Of a stretch of DNA of 49,371 nt, positions 26,768 to 36,187 are shown in pieces (the first letter of the stretch is position 1; each line of letters begins with the position of its first letter). Both the position numbers and the translations under genes were made by a program. This DNA is from Rhodospirillaceae bacterium (GTDB taxonomy: Bacteria; Pseudomonadota; Alphaproteobacteria; MPNO01; UBA2964): assembly GCA_002712335.1 (NCBI GenBank), contig PATI01000038.1, positions 1 to 49,371 on the forward strand, in the 5' to 3' direction. Below the pieces are notes generated by a model. That model made no database searches. It saw nothing but the letters and a program-made list of their open reading frames with translations, and was not told the DNA's origin.

Positions 26768-27802
26768 TTATCTACCGACCAATTGATTGGTCCACTCTTG
26801 ATTATCAAGATACCATTTAACAGTAATTCTAGAACCCGACTCAAAGGTTTGAATTGGTTTCCAACCCAATTCATTTTCTATTTTTGTTGAATCGATAGCA
26901 TATCGTCTGTCGTGGCCAGGCCGATCTCTAACGAATTTTATAAGTTCTTTGTAGTTGGAAATCGATGAATTACGAGGAAGGGGATGATAATCCAAAAGCA
27001 AATCACAAATAGTATGAACAATTTCAATATTAGTTTTTTCGTTTTGAGCCCCAATGTTGTAGGACTGCCCGGGAACACCTTTTTTAAGAACCTTTCGTAT
27101 TGCGCTGCAATTATCATCCACAAAAATCCAGTCACGAATTTGTTTACCATCACCATAAATTGGTAATACTTCACCATTTATTGCATTATGAATAATTAAC
27201 GGAATTAATTTTTCTGGAAACTGAAAAGGGCCGTAGTTATTCGATGTATGGGTGATCAATGTTGGCAAACCGTGGGTATGAAAGTAAGCATTTACCAAGT
27301 GATCCGCTGCAGCTTTGCTAGCACTATATGGGTTATTTGGCTTGTAGGCGTGAGTTTCCGTAAAACCGGCTTCTGTCAATTCTAATGAACCATAAACCTC
27401 GTCTGTTGACACTTGCAAAAAACGAAATTCCTCCTGTCTTTCATGATTTAATTGAGCCCAGTAATCCCTAGATTGTTGTAATAAATTCGATGTCCCCACC
27501 ACATTTGCATGGATGAACTCTCCTCCATCATTTATAGAGCGATCAACGTGCGTTTCAGCGGCAAAATTGATAACAGCACCCGGTTTAAAATATTTGAAGA
27601 TTTCAGCGATCAATTTTGCATTACAAATATCCCCCTTGATAAATTTATACCCCTTCTTTTCTTTCACGGATTGAAGGTTTTTTAGATTGCCCGCGTAAGT
27701 CAATTTATCAAGATTGATCAATTCTTCCTGCTCTGTTTCCACCCAGCTTTTTACAAAAGTTGAACCTATAAATCCTGCGCCACCAGTTATCAAAACTGTC
27801 AT
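26768..27802 (-). CDS. rfbB: dTDP-glucose 4,6-dehydratase
   Basis: The 344-residue SDR protein has GGAGFIGS (7-14), the diagnostic catalytic STDEVYG (132-138) with Asp-Glu of dehydratases, and Tyr159-x3-Lys163 (YSASK). It makes dTDP-4-keto-6-deoxy-glucose in the rhamnose pathway. The 188 bases upstream hold no gene and are AT-rich, so they may carry a promoter for rfbBDAC separate from the upstream array. Confidence 0.94.
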   Translation of the reverse strand: MTVLITGGAGFIGSTFVKSWVETEQEELINLDKLTYAGNLKNLQSVKEKKGYKFIKGDICNAKLIAEIFKYFKPGAVINFAAETHVDRSINDGGEFIHANVVGTSNLLQQSRDYWAQLNHERQEEFRFLQVSTDEVYGSLELTEAGFTETHAYKPNNPYSASKAAADHLVNAYFHTHGLPTLITHTSNNYGPFQFPEKLIPLIIHNAINGEVLPIYGDGKQIRDWIFVDDNCSAIRKVLKKGVPGQSYNIGAQNEKTNIEIVHTICDLLLDYHPLPRNSSISNYKELIKFVRDRPGHDRRYAIDSTKIENELGWKPIQTFESGSRITVKWYLDNQEWTNQLVGR

Positions 27803-27990
27803 TCTTTAACCTCTAGACAAAAGCTAGTGCCGTAACGAAAATACTTCCATTGCCAGTCAATTATTATCGAACCACTAATTAAATTGGATTTACAGAATAT
27901 AGGTTTATTCTATCAAAACAAAATCAATATTAAACGTTGTCTGTGTTCCAACCCTTGAATAAAAAGTTTTTTTTATTGTGATATTGACAA

Positions 27991-28908
27991 TCAAACCCGG
28001 TTAATAAGGCACGCAATCAGGAATGCGATGTTTCCGAGTGTAGTCTGGCGATGCACTCCTGTCCTCATAACTGCCAATAGTTTAATAAAATAGGGTTTAT
28101 GACGTGCACTACAGAATTTCTCAAACAGTATTTTATTTTCGACTGTTAAATTGCTTTTAATCTTATTTAGAGCATTTATATTTATATCTAGCCAACTCCT
28201 GTATCTCCCGCGTAATAATGCATTTAAACGTGAAAAATTGGGAGTTAATCCTGTATTTTTTCCAATTATATTATCAGAATGCTGGCGATATCGTATATAG
28301 GAATTAGGATCATATATTACCTTGCCACCGCAACCGCTTATAACCATATAAGCCCACCAATCATGCGACACTATATCCGAACCCTCTCCAATCAAAGCGA
28401 TTAAATCCCTTGCGGCTTTGTTAAAAACCATCGTGTTACCACCACCAACATTCTCAAGAATTGCGTTAGTGAACTTAGGAGGTCTTCTGCGTAACCTAGA
28501 ATACCCAATAAATTTATTATCACTATCAACTAAGGTCGTACGAGAACAATAAATAGCAGGAATTTTAGAAGGGATTTCGGCAAGAAGACTTTGCGCTATT
28601 TTTAATTTTTCCGGACACCAAATATCGTCTTGGTCAGAAAATGCAAAATACTCGGCTTGAATTTCTGGATTACAAACAAGTGACATAAAGTTTGCTGCAT
28701 AACCTTTTTTAGGACCATCCACTAATCTAACACGGTCACAACCTAAATTGACTTGATAACGTTCTATAATTTCTTTGGTCTTATCTATTGAACCATCATC
28801 AGATACCCAAAGTTTCCAGGACGAGTATGTTTGCGAAAGATATGAATCGAGCTGATCCGACAAGTATTCTTCGCCATTAAAGGTGCATAAAAGTATGGCC
28901 GTACCCAA
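27991..28908 (-). CDS. glycosyltransferase family 2 (rhamnosyltransferase-like)
   Basis: The 305-residue protein has a GT-A fold: AILLCTFNGEEYL at the N-end, the nucleotide-binding SDDGS (36-40), and FAFSDQDDIW near residue 92, a pattern common in rhamnosyltransferases of O-antigen loci. The C-terminal part is hydrophobic at its end. It would add a sugar, possibly rhamnose given the adjacent rfb genes, to a lipid-linked glycan on the cytoplasmic face. The start is TTG: AGGAGG at 28917-28922 lies eight bases before it and no ATG fits. Confidence 0.85.
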   Translation of the reverse strand: MGTAILLCTFNGEEYLSDQLDSYLSQTYSSWKLWVSDDGSIDKTKEIIERYQVNLGCDRVRLVDGPKKGYAANFMSLVCNPEIQAEYFAFSDQDDIWCPEKLKIAQSLLAEIPSKIPAIYCSRTTLVDSDNKFIGYSRLRRRPPKFTNAILENVGGGNTMVFNKAARDLIALIGEGSDIVSHDWWAYMVISGCGGKVIYDPNSYIRYRQHSDNIIGKNTGLTPNFSRLNALLRGRYRSWLDININALNKIKSNLTVENKILFEKFCSARHKPYFIKLLAVMRTGVHRQTTLGNIAFLIACLINRV

Positions 28909-28916
28909 AATAATTT

Positions 28917-28922
28917 CCTCCT
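28917..28922 (-). promoter_or_regulatory. ribosome-binding site fixing a TTG start
   Basis: A full AGGAGG on the minus strand sits eight bases upstream of the TTG at 28908-28906 that opens the GT2 gene. It is among the strongest Shine-Dalgarno sequences in the window and decides the start. Confidence 0.75.
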
Positions 28923-28996
28923 AGTATTAATTTATCAAATTAAGTTGGAAAAACTGACAAAAGGCCTTTATAGAGCCAAAGTGGCTACAGAATAAA

Positions 28997-29458
28997 TCAA
29001 ACTATACGTGACTGACTGAAGTAGCACCAAATCGCTAAACGGTCGTAAGGTGTGACGTGATGCAATGATAAAGCCTCTTCTTTTGAAAATCTCCTTGAAC
29101 CTTGTCCTTCATTTACAGTTATATTTTGTAATTCCATTTCTTTACACCGAACCACATAAAAATAACGCTTTATTACGGGTCCACCTCGCTTCATATTAAA
29201 ATCAACATTAATAAAATATTCGTAGTTTTCTGCTGCTATATCTATCTCCAACTCTTCCTTAACTTCACGAATTAATGCTTGCTCAGTACTTTCACCATGT
29301 TCAATTGCACCGCCAAAACACCCCCAATGATTTGGAAAGAAAATATCTGGGTGATCATCTCTGAGTTGTAAAAGTAATTTTTCATTTTTATCTATAATGA
29401 TTGCGGCCACAGCATCAGCGGGACGTAATTCAGAGCTCGCATTTAAGAAATTCTCCAT
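28997..29458 (-). CDS. Nudix hydrolase
   Basis: The protein of about 153 residues contains a Nudix box, Gly50 to Ile72: G-x5-E56-x7-R64-E65-V-x-E68-E69, with Glu71 where Gly is usual. Flanking residues (PNHWGCFGG, RYFYVVRCKEM) look like the NDP-sugar or (d)NTP branch. In a polysaccharide locus it may trim a nucleotide sugar, or clear a dead-end NDP-sugar, but substrate is not determined. The frame reaches an ATG at 29482 that overlaps the upstream SDR by 17 bases; the ATG at 29458 lies seven bases after that stop. Both are possible. Confidence 0.82.
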   Translation of the reverse strand: MENFLNASSELRPADAVAAIIIDKNEKLLLQLRDDHPDIFFPNHWGCFGGAIEHGESTEQALIREVKEELEIDIAAENYEYFINVDFNMKRGGPVIKRYFYVVRCKEMELQNITVNEGQGSRRFSKEEALSLHHVTPYDRLAIWCYFSQSRIV

Positions 29459-29465
29459 AGTCTTT

Positions 29466-30317
29466 TTACCCAAGATTTCCATTATGGAACAAATCCGTTA
29501 CGCCTCGTTTAATTCCCCTCGGCAGCAAATGAGGAAATGCCTTCCATAATTTTGTTAGATCATAGTGACGGTGCATTACCTCCATTTTCCTCGGCAGATT
29601 ATCCACGCTGACAACGTTTTCAAATAGGTCAGCTATAAGATTAGCAAGGTCAATAAAGCGGATTGATTTACCACTCGCCACATTGAAAATACCAGATACC
29701 TTGGAAAATATTGCTTCAAGAGCTATAGAAGCAAAATCATCGATGAAGAGATGATCCCTAAACTCTTCTCCTTCACCAAAAATTTTAATCGACCCTCCAT
29801 GCTTTGCCTCCCTCAGAAACCGCATTACGCCATAAGCATTATGCGGATCACCCTCTCCATAAATTGCACAGGGTCTGAGAATGATCAGTTTATTTTCAGA
29901 TATATATTCTTTGACTAGTTTTTCTCTGACCAAATGAGACATACCGTAGAGAGTTTGCGGTTCAGTGGGCTTTGTTTCGTCGACCCTATCAAGAGAAAGT
30001 GAATAAACAGCGTCTGTGCTTATATAAGTGAAAAACGACAGATGTTTCTTTTTTACGGCCTCTAAAAAATTAATCATCATATAATAATTTTTATTAAATA
30101 ACTCTACCCCATCCGCTTGCTCGGGTGTTAAGGCCGAACAAAAAACTATGCTATCACCATCATTAATATTTTCTTCGACCAACTGACCCACATTCTCAGA
30201 TAATAAGTTTATCGCCGAGGAAGGATAGGGTCGGCACTCGACCCCTCTCCTCTTACCTTCGTTGAGTATTGCTTGGCCAACGAAACCTCCGGCACCAATT
30301 ACCGCGACGTCATTCAT
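29466..30317 (-). CDS. NAD-dependent epimerase/dehydratase-like SDR with altered active site
   Basis: The 283-residue extended SDR protein has a Rossmann start VIGAGGFVGQA (6-16) and STDAVYS (100-106). In the place of the catalytic Tyr-x3-Lys it has Tyr124-Gly-Met-Ser-His128, so the Lys is His. Downstream, YGEGDPHNAYG and EEFRDHLFIDD match family features. A paralogue at 44091-44939 shares GDPHN, the FGxGEExRDH stretch and also lacks the Lys. Its ATG overlaps the UDP-sugar-dehydrogenase-like stop by four bases. It probably acts on a nucleotide sugar, but the reaction is unknown. Confidence 0.82.
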   Translation of the reverse strand: MNDVAVIGAGGFVGQAILNEGKRRGVECRPYPSSAINLLSENVGQLVEENINDGDSIVFCSALTPEQADGVELFNKNYYMMINFLEAVKKKHLSFFTYISTDAVYSLSLDRVDETKPTEPQTLYGMSHLVREKLVKEYISENKLIILRPCAIYGEGDPHNAYGVMRFLREAKHGGSIKIFGEGEEFRDHLFIDDFASIALEAIFSKVSGIFNVASGKSIRFIDLANLIADLFENVVSVDNLPRKMEVMHRHYDLTKLWKAFPHLLPRGIKRGVTDLFHNGNLG

Positions 30318-31576
30318 TTAGCTTTTTCTCCGAGAGAAAAATAAAGAGAATTTGGAGCCTTTTTAATCAGTCGAAACGGATCGATGATAAGCTGAAAATC
30401 AGGGTTCATTGTTTGTATCAAGTCATCAAAATCAATAGTTTTTATTTGTGTCCACGGTGTCATTACACAAAGGACGTGAGCTCCTTTGGTCGCATCAAGT
30501 GCCGTATCCACAAAGTCTACATTCGAAAAATCAGGCAAGAAACTTACTGCTGGATCATAAGCCTTTATTTTATAACCTGAGATGGCATCGATTAGCGCTA
30601 AGGCCGGAGAATTTTTAACCGAATGAGTGTTAGGTTTATAGGTCACACCGAGAATAGCCACACGGGGATTTAAATCGCGCGGAACATTTTGAAAAAAAAT
30701 CTGAATCGGCCATTGTTTCCTGTACCTAGAGTGAGCCACCATGCCATTAATAAAAGTTGCATTACCACCGTATTCGTAAGACAGATCGGAGACTGTTGAA
30801 AGATCCCTCTCTATATTACCACCCGAGATACCAAGTCCTGTTTCAATATAAGCGTGATTTCCAATTCGTTTATCAAGCCTTAAAGCAGGCATTATTTCTG
30901 ACCAGTCCGCACCAATCAGTTCGCAAACTTCTGCTAAGGAGTTCGATGTGCAAACATTAGCAGCTAGGAAAAGATTTATAGCTGTCTTACAAAGTTCTGC
31001 ACTCTCATAACGCATCTGCAAAATCGGGCAAGAAAACGCCGATAAAAATTGCCAGAACTTTTCGTGGATCTTGCGATTTGGATCTGCGCACCCAATTATA
31101 AAGCGTTCGGGATTCAAAGCCCGCTCCATAGCTCTGCCAAAAATTAGTGTTTCAACCTGGTAATACAATTGGGCAGAGCCAAGTTTGATATTTCGTGAAA
31201 AACCCGGTGGGACCTGGCAAAGAACAACAATTGCAGTGGTTTCTGGAACATTACGGTCCACTACTTCTAAAAGTTCTATGACTGGATCTAAATCACTCTG
31301 GCCATTTTCATCAGTTGGCACATCAGTAGAAATGTATACAATATCACATTTAGTTAGTTCTTTTGGGTTAGTAGAAAAATTTAATAAAGAAAAGCAAGAA
31401 TTCAGATATTCGGTAAGTTCCGGTTCTTGGATTTTAGTCTCTCCAGCGGAAAGAGATTTTATAACATCATCGTTTTTATCGTAACCAACGGTCTTGAAAC
31501 CCTTCACTGCTGAAGCAACCGCACTGTTTACGCCAAGGTGAGTTAAACCTGCAAACCCAATTATAGGATTGTTCAA
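30314..31576 (-). CDS. UDP-glucose/GDP-mannose dehydrogenase-family protein lacking catalytic Lys and Cys
   Basis: The 420-residue protein has the three-part layout of nucleotide-sugar dehydrogenases: N-terminal Rossmann (GFAGLTHLG, 7-15), central helical domain, and C-terminal domain (VAILGVTYKPNTHSVKNSPA, about 308-327). Two catalytic residues are replaced. The Lys of the NAFLAxK motif is Asn207 (LFLAANV), and the nucleophilic Cys of GFGGSCLPKD is Asn254 (GISGGNIERD), with Arg257 for the following Lys. The thioester oxidation to a uronic acid should therefore not occur. It may be a binding protein or catalyse a partial or different reaction. It overlaps the next SDR by four bases. Confidence 0.85.
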   Translation of the reverse strand: MNNPIIGFAGLTHLGVNSAVASAVKGFKTVGYDKNDDVIKSLSAGETKIQEPELTEYLNSCFSLLNFSTNPKELTKCDIVYISTDVPTDENGQSDLDPVIELLEVVDRNVPETTAIVVLCQVPPGFSRNIKLGSAQLYYQVETLIFGRAMERALNPERFIIGCADPNRKIHEKFWQFLSAFSCPILQMRYESAELCKTAINLFLAANVCTSNSLAEVCELIGADWSEIMPALRLDKRIGNHAYIETGLGISGGNIERDLSTVSDLSYEYGGNATFINGMVAHSRYRKQWPIQIFFQNVPRDLNPRVAILGVTYKPNTHSVKNSPALALIDAISGYKIKAYDPAVSFLPDFSNVDFVDTALDATKGAHVLCVMTPWTQIKTIDFDDLIQTMNPDFQLIIDPFRLIKKAPNSLYFSLGEKAK

Positions 31577-31595
31577 TTAATCCACTCCACATTCA

Positions 31596-32525
31596 TTAAC
31601 TGACTCCAAAAGACTCTTCTAAACTGGATAAAATTTTATACATCCTCTCATGCCAAACAAAGTTTGTGGAAGCCTTCCCGTCTATTAGTTTTTTAAAATG
31701 ACTATATTCTAACTCCCATGTCGGATCTGATTGAGTTAAAATTGCTTGTGTTTCCGGAGGTTTTCCAGAGGGAAACACGCGTTTCCTCTCGATGTACTTA
31801 GTCGGGCCCCACTTACATAAAGATTCGATGTGCACTGATCCATTATGAGCTAAAACATCACAAGTAAAATGGTTTTTCCACATGAGCATTGTCATCTCTA
31901 ACTCGACCTGAATGCCATTAACGCTTGCGCCAATGATAACGTGATCTGGCGCCGCATTTTCAAAACTGTTCGCCGAAACAATTTCCCATTTCGAATTTTC
32001 TACCTCTTTACCAAACCAAAATTTACAAGTATCTAGCAAGTGAGAACCCAAATCAGGAAGGACACCACCACCTTTGTCCCTCCACGCACTCTCCTTTACC
32101 AACCTAGCAGTGCCATTACCATAAAACATTCGACACCTATAGATCTCTCCAAGCCATCCATCCTGAATAGATCTTGCCATATTAATAAAATGGGGCTCAA
32201 ATCGATGGTTATATGCGATGTAGCACAATACCCCGTTTCTGTTGGCCAGCTCCTCAAGTGCTTTAAACTTGGAAACATCTCTAAACCACAAGGGCTTCTC
32301 TACCAAGACGTGCTTCCCATTTTTTATACAAAATTCTACGATATCTTGCTTCGGTTCATCTGGTATGCAAGCTAGAACTGCATCATACTTTTCTAATGGT
32401 ACATCTTGGATGTTTTTAAAGTCTGAACCAGTAGAAAACGGATCAACAAACCCAACAAAGTCATCACCACAGATTTTCCGTCGTTTCTTTCCTTGAATAC
32501 CTTGCCCGGTAACGATAACTCTCAA
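31596..32525 (-). CDS. Gfo/Idh/MocA-family oxidoreductase
   Basis: The 309-residue protein has an N-terminal nucleotide-binding fold (TGQGIQG, 6-12), the EKP motif (76-78) and a C-terminal substrate domain with GGGVLPDLGSHLLD, whose Asp and His are usual catalytic residues. Members oxidise or reduce sugars and cyclitols with NAD(P). The start is TTG at 32525 with GGAGG (32531-32535) five bases upstream. It follows the kinase-nucleotidyltransferase gene by 52 bases and presumably acts on an intermediate of the same sugar pathway. Confidence 0.85.
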   Translation of the reverse strand: MRVIVTGQGIQGKKRRKICGDDFVGFVDPFSTGSDFKNIQDVPLEKYDAVLACIPDEPKQDIVEFCIKNGKHVLVEKPLWFRDVSKFKALEELANRNGVLCYIAYNHRFEPHFINMARSIQDGWLGEIYRCRMFYGNGTARLVKESAWRDKGGGVLPDLGSHLLDTCKFWFGKEVENSKWEIVSANSFENAAPDHVIIGASVNGIQVELEMTMLMWKNHFTCDVLAHNGSVHIESLCKWGPTKYIERKRVFPSGKPPETQAILTQSDPTWELEYSHFKKLIDGKASTNFVWHERMYKILSSLEESFGVS

Positions 32526-32577
32526 AACGCCCTCCGAAAGAATAATGGTTCACCGCACTGGATATTATTAGCCTTAA

Positions 32578-34104
32578 CTATTGAATCGCCTTTTCAATTT
32601 CATCAATTTTAATATTTATCAAGTCTGGTGAAATTGGAATATTGCCATCAAATTCACACTCGCAGGCCGCTGCTACTGCACCAACAAAACACGCTTCCGC
32701 CAGAGAACCCGTCTTCCGAAGGGTTAAGGTTGCATAGGCTAGTAATGCGTCTCCCGACCCAACCGCATCTTTCACGTTAGTGGCAAAACTGTCTATATAT
32801 TGATAGCTATTATCACTCAAAAAAAACAAACCTCTGGGCCCTAATTTGAGGATAACATTTGAACTTCCAGTGCGGTCCTTAATAGTGTGGCTCAATTGCA
32901 CGATATTTGAGTCTTGATCGGCAAGTGCAAACCTCGCTTCCCGCTCATTTGGTGTAACTAAATCAAGGTTTTCAAACTCCGTAATATTTCCCCACCTAGA
33001 CGCTACTTGACTATCGGCAACTGTTAACGCTCCGTCCGGTATTGCCGATATCAGCATTTTAACAGTATTCCTGTTGAAGATCCCATGCCTGAAATCACTA
33101 AAAACTATGCAATCTGTCTGGGTTTCTTTAACCTTCTTTTGAAACTGATTTCTTATATCTGGAACAATGGTAGCATTGTCTAATGTATCAATTTTTAGCA
33201 AGCGATAACCATCAGCAATGATTGCATTTTTATTTGTTGTCGGACGGCCCTCATCAATTATTACATTCAACTCAATGCCCGCGTTTTTCAAATGGTCTTG
33301 TGCAAACCTTCCGAGATCATCATCACCGAGAAGAGTTGTAAATATCACATCAGCACCGGCCGCTTTCATATGCTGAGAAACGATTCCAGCCCCTCCTACA
33401 TAGTCCTCCTTACTATCAAATAATACGCTAAAGGTTGGAGTTTTCGTATTTCCTCCTATCAAGACAGTACGAGTATATGTATCAATGATTGTATCCCCGA
33501 CAACGTGTACTCTTTGCCCAGCTAGACTGTTAACCGTCTCTCTGATTTTATCCAAAGAGAGATCAAATTGCTGCATCAGCACCTCGAGTTTTTCCATTTT
33601 TAAACTCGGTGTGAACTGATTGATAAGCTTTGTAGATGAATAGACCACATCACCAGGCGTAAAAAGAACGCTCCCTCCAAATTCGCTGACTATATCCATT
33701 TCCTCAAGGGTCGCCTCTGGAAGGTTATCGGAATATTCAAAACCTTTTGCAAAAAAATCAGGTTTTAGAATTTTCAGGTTTTCTATTGGTGTCTTATTCT
33801 TATCAATCAAGACAAAGTCGACCATTTCTAAAGCTGCGAGACTCAATGCTCGTAACGATTCCGGCACATGTGGTCGATATGCGCCTTTTTCAACCCAACG
33901 ATCACAAGTTATACTTACAACCAGAACATCGGCCCTCGATTTTGCATAGGCGAGGTGCCTAATATGACCTGGGTGAACTACATCAAAAACGCCATGGCAC
34001 AAAACAATTTTTTTCTCTCGTTTGCCAATGGAACCAATAACAGCCTCTAGGCCTGCAATGTCCAGAATCTTCCCACTATAAGCTTTATTTAGTTCATCAA
34101 CCAT
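32578..34104 (-). CDS. bifunctional nucleotidyltransferase-PfkB kinase (HldE domains in swapped order)
   Basis: The 508-residue protein carries a cytidylyltransferase-like domain first (about 30-150): HGVFDVVHPGHIRHL with the HxGH motif at 44-47, and DFFAKGFEY near 115-124. A PfkB/ribokinase domain follows (about 198-485): VVGDTIIDTY, GGAGIVSQH, and the catalytic DAVGSGD (446-452). Enterobacterial HldE has the same two domains with the kinase first. HldE phosphorylates heptose-7-phosphate at C1 and later adenylylates heptose-1-phosphate. With the neighbouring isomerase, phosphatase and transaldolase this would activate a sugar as an NDP derivative. Nucleotide and sugar are inferred only. Confidence 0.87.
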   Translation of the reverse strand: MVDELNKAYSGKILDIAGLEAVIGSIGKREKKIVLCHGVFDVVHPGHIRHLAYAKSRADVLVVSITCDRWVEKGAYRPHVPESLRALSLAALEMVDFVLIDKNKTPIENLKILKPDFFAKGFEYSDNLPEATLEEMDIVSEFGGSVLFTPGDVVYSSTKLINQFTPSLKMEKLEVLMQQFDLSLDKIRETVNSLAGQRVHVVGDTIIDTYTRTVLIGGNTKTPTFSVLFDSKEDYVGGAGIVSQHMKAAGADVIFTTLLGDDDLGRFAQDHLKNAGIELNVIIDEGRPTTNKNAIIADGYRLLKIDTLDNATIVPDIRNQFQKKVKETQTDCIVFSDFRHGIFNRNTVKMLISAIPDGALTVADSQVASRWGNITEFENLDLVTPNEREARFALADQDSNIVQLSHTIKDRTGSSNVILKLGPRGLFFLSDNSYQYIDSFATNVKDAVGSGDALLAYATLTLRKTGSLAEACFVGAVAAACECEFDGNIPISPDLINIKIDEIEKAIQ

Positions 34105-34131
34105 TGATCATCTACAAGAAGTGTTTCTAAT

Positions 34132-35136
34132 TCACTTATCCAAATTTGGACCTAGGTACTTAAACCACGTTTCAGTAGCCTTAGCTATAGAATTTGGGTC
34201 CCAAAGTGGGGCATTTTTCCATCGGTCAATATCATTAACCATTCTGCTTACTCCATCCTCGAAAGAGACTAATGGCTGCCAATCTAATTCCTTTTCAGCC
34301 TTACTTATATTAGCATATGTCACCTCAGGTTCACCCGGCCGTTTAGGTATATAGACGATATCATTTTTGCCCAGCAAACCGACCAAATAATTGATACTTT
34401 GAGGATTTCCCGCACCAATATTATATCGTTCTCCGCATGTCGGCACTTCAGCAGCAGCAAGAAAACTGCGAGCAACGTCCGATGCATAAATAAAATCTCT
34501 TTTCTGATGGCCGTCACCTACGATAGTAAATGGTTCTCCCGCTAACTGCTGCTTTAGGAAAACACCGAATACGGCTCCATATGCTCCCGTGGTTCTGACA
34601 CGAGTACCGTATGCGTTAAATATACAAATAGAGTTACAGGGTAATCCGTAGACTTTCCCCCAGTGAAACACTGCTTGCTCTCCTAGATATTTTGAAAGCG
34701 CATAAGGATATTGAGGATCAATCCGATGATTTTCATCGGTAGGTGTATCTGCGAGCCCATAACATGAAGATGAGGCCGCATAAACGAATTTCCTCAATTC
34801 AGCCATTCTAGCGGCTTCTAATACGTTTACCGTACCTTGTACATTAGTTTTCATATAATCGATTGGTTGTTCGATAGATGGAACGATGTCCCCTATCCCA
34901 GCCAAATGGAAACAAAAGTCAGCTCCCTTGAAAATATCACTGTCCGGCTCTAATTGGTTAATATCTTCCCAAAAACATTTTAACGCTTGATTTTTTAAGA
35001 GATGGTCCAAATTTGACTTGTGGCCACCAACTAAATTATCGATAACTCGGACTTGATGCCCCTGGGAGAGCAACAACTCCGTGAGGTGACTGCCTATAAA
35101 ACCTGCGCCACCTGTTACTATCGAAATAGCGTTCAC
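34132..35136 (-). CDS. NAD-dependent epimerase/dehydratase (UDP-hexose 4-epimerase/HldD-like SDR)
   Basis: The 334-residue extended SDR has GGAGFIGS (9-16), the SSSCYG strand and an intact Tyr145-x3-Lys149 (YALSK). NAYGTR, GDGHQKRDFIYASDVA and YNIGAG place it with nucleotide-sugar 4-epimerases and related enzymes. Its ATG overlaps the stop of the upstream SDR by four bases, so the two are made together. It may epimerise or dehydrate the NDP-sugar formed by the neighbouring kinase-nucleotidyltransferase. Confidence 0.87.
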   Translation of the reverse strand: MNAISIVTGGAGFIGSHLTELLLSQGHQVRVIDNLVGGHKSNLDHLLKNQALKCFWEDINQLEPDSDIFKGADFCFHLAGIGDIVPSIEQPIDYMKTNVQGTVNVLEAARMAELRKFVYAASSSCYGLADTPTDENHRIDPQYPYALSKYLGEQAVFHWGKVYGLPCNSICIFNAYGTRVRTTGAYGAVFGVFLKQQLAGEPFTIVGDGHQKRDFIYASDVARSFLAAAEVPTCGERYNIGAGNPQSINYLVGLLGKNDIVYIPKRPGEPEVTYANISKAEKELDWQPLVSFEDGVSRMVNDIDRWKNAPLWDPNSIAKATETWFKYLGPNLDK

Positions 35137-36131
35137 AATGCTTGTTTCCTTAGCAGCCGTTTAACATTGAAATAGACATCATCATCAAAACTGTTTGGAA
35201 CCTTTCCATTTTTGAATGCTTCACACAATCCCCGGACAGCGTCTTCTACAGATAGAGAGGGTTCAAACCCTAATACATTCTTAATTTTATCCGAATTAAT
35301 GTGATAAGACCTGTTATCATCACTTTGCGTTGTAACAATTTCGATGGGTGCCTTTTCAGGAAATTCTTCTTCGACAACACCTTTAACAACCGCAGCAATC
35401 TCCTGAATTGACATATTTTGGAAACCAACATTGAATATTTGATCTTTGATAAGCTCCACGGGAGCACCCATCAGCAAAATAACTGTTTCACAATAGTCTT
35501 CAACATGAAGATTTGGCCTAAGTTGTGATCCTCCAAAAACTGTTATCTTATTTTTCGTTATGGCGTGGTTAGTGAGGATATTTACTGAAAGGTCAAGACG
35601 CAAACGCGGAGCATAACCACAAACTGTTGCCGGCCTGAATGTCACTCCAACAAAATCGTCGTCAGTGTATTTTTTTAAAATTGGTTCGCAGAGACCCTTG
35701 TATTTATTATAAAGAGTTAGAGGAACCAAAGGATGCTCTTCAGTCACATCTTTTTTATCTGATACACCATAGACCGAGCTCGAAGAAGCATAAATGAAAC
35801 GCCCGCAGCCAGCAGATTTAGCGGCAACGACCATCGGCTCAAACGCATCCATATTAATACTAGTGGAAAGATTTTCATCTAATTCAAAACTCGCATCATT
35901 TGAAATACAAGCTAGGCTAATAAAAATTTCATGGTTTTGGGCGTGCTTCTCTATTTTTTCTGCGTCACGAATATCACCGGAAACCAAAGTCAGTTTTAAA
36001 TTATCATTTGGCAAAAAATCATTACCAAAATACATTATATCGTAAACTGTAACTTCGTGTCCAAGTTCAAGAAGTTTAGGTATCAAAAGACTACCACAAT
36101 AGCCCGCACCGCCAGTGACGAAGATTTTCAT
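35133..36131 (-). CDS. NAD-dependent epimerase/dehydratase (SDR)
   Basis: The 332-residue extended SDR has GGAGYCGS (7-14), SSSSVYG (116-122) and catalytic Tyr141-x3-Lys145 (YNKYK). FRPATVCGYAPRLRLDL and RPNLHVEDYCE are typical of the group of sugar-nucleotide epimerases found in surface-glycan loci. It differs clearly from the adjacent SDR at 34132-35136, to which it is coupled by a four-base overlap. Substrate unknown, probably an NDP-sugar of this cluster. Confidence 0.87.
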   Translation of the reverse strand: MKIFVTGGAGYCGSLLIPKLLELGHEVTVYDIMYFGNDFLPNDNLKLTLVSGDIRDAEKIEKHAQNHEIFISLACISNDASFELDENLSTSINMDAFEPMVVAAKSAGCGRFIYASSSSVYGVSDKKDVTEEHPLVPLTLYNKYKGLCEPILKKYTDDDFVGVTFRPATVCGYAPRLRLDLSVNILTNHAITKNKITVFGGSQLRPNLHVEDYCETVILLMGAPVELIKDQIFNVGFQNMSIQEIAAVVKGVVEEEFPEKAPIEIVTTQSDDNRSYHINSDKIKNVLGFEPSLSVEDAVRGLCEAFKNGKVPNSFDDDVYFNVKRLLRKQAL

Positions 36132-36187
36132 CGTTCAAGAATCCTTGCTCATTAAACCTTTATGAAGAAAATTTAGGCACCAATCAT

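Noticed and set aside
32040..32496. Plus-strand open frames opposite the Gfo/Idh gene
   Set aside because: They are antisense shadows without motifs or start signals.
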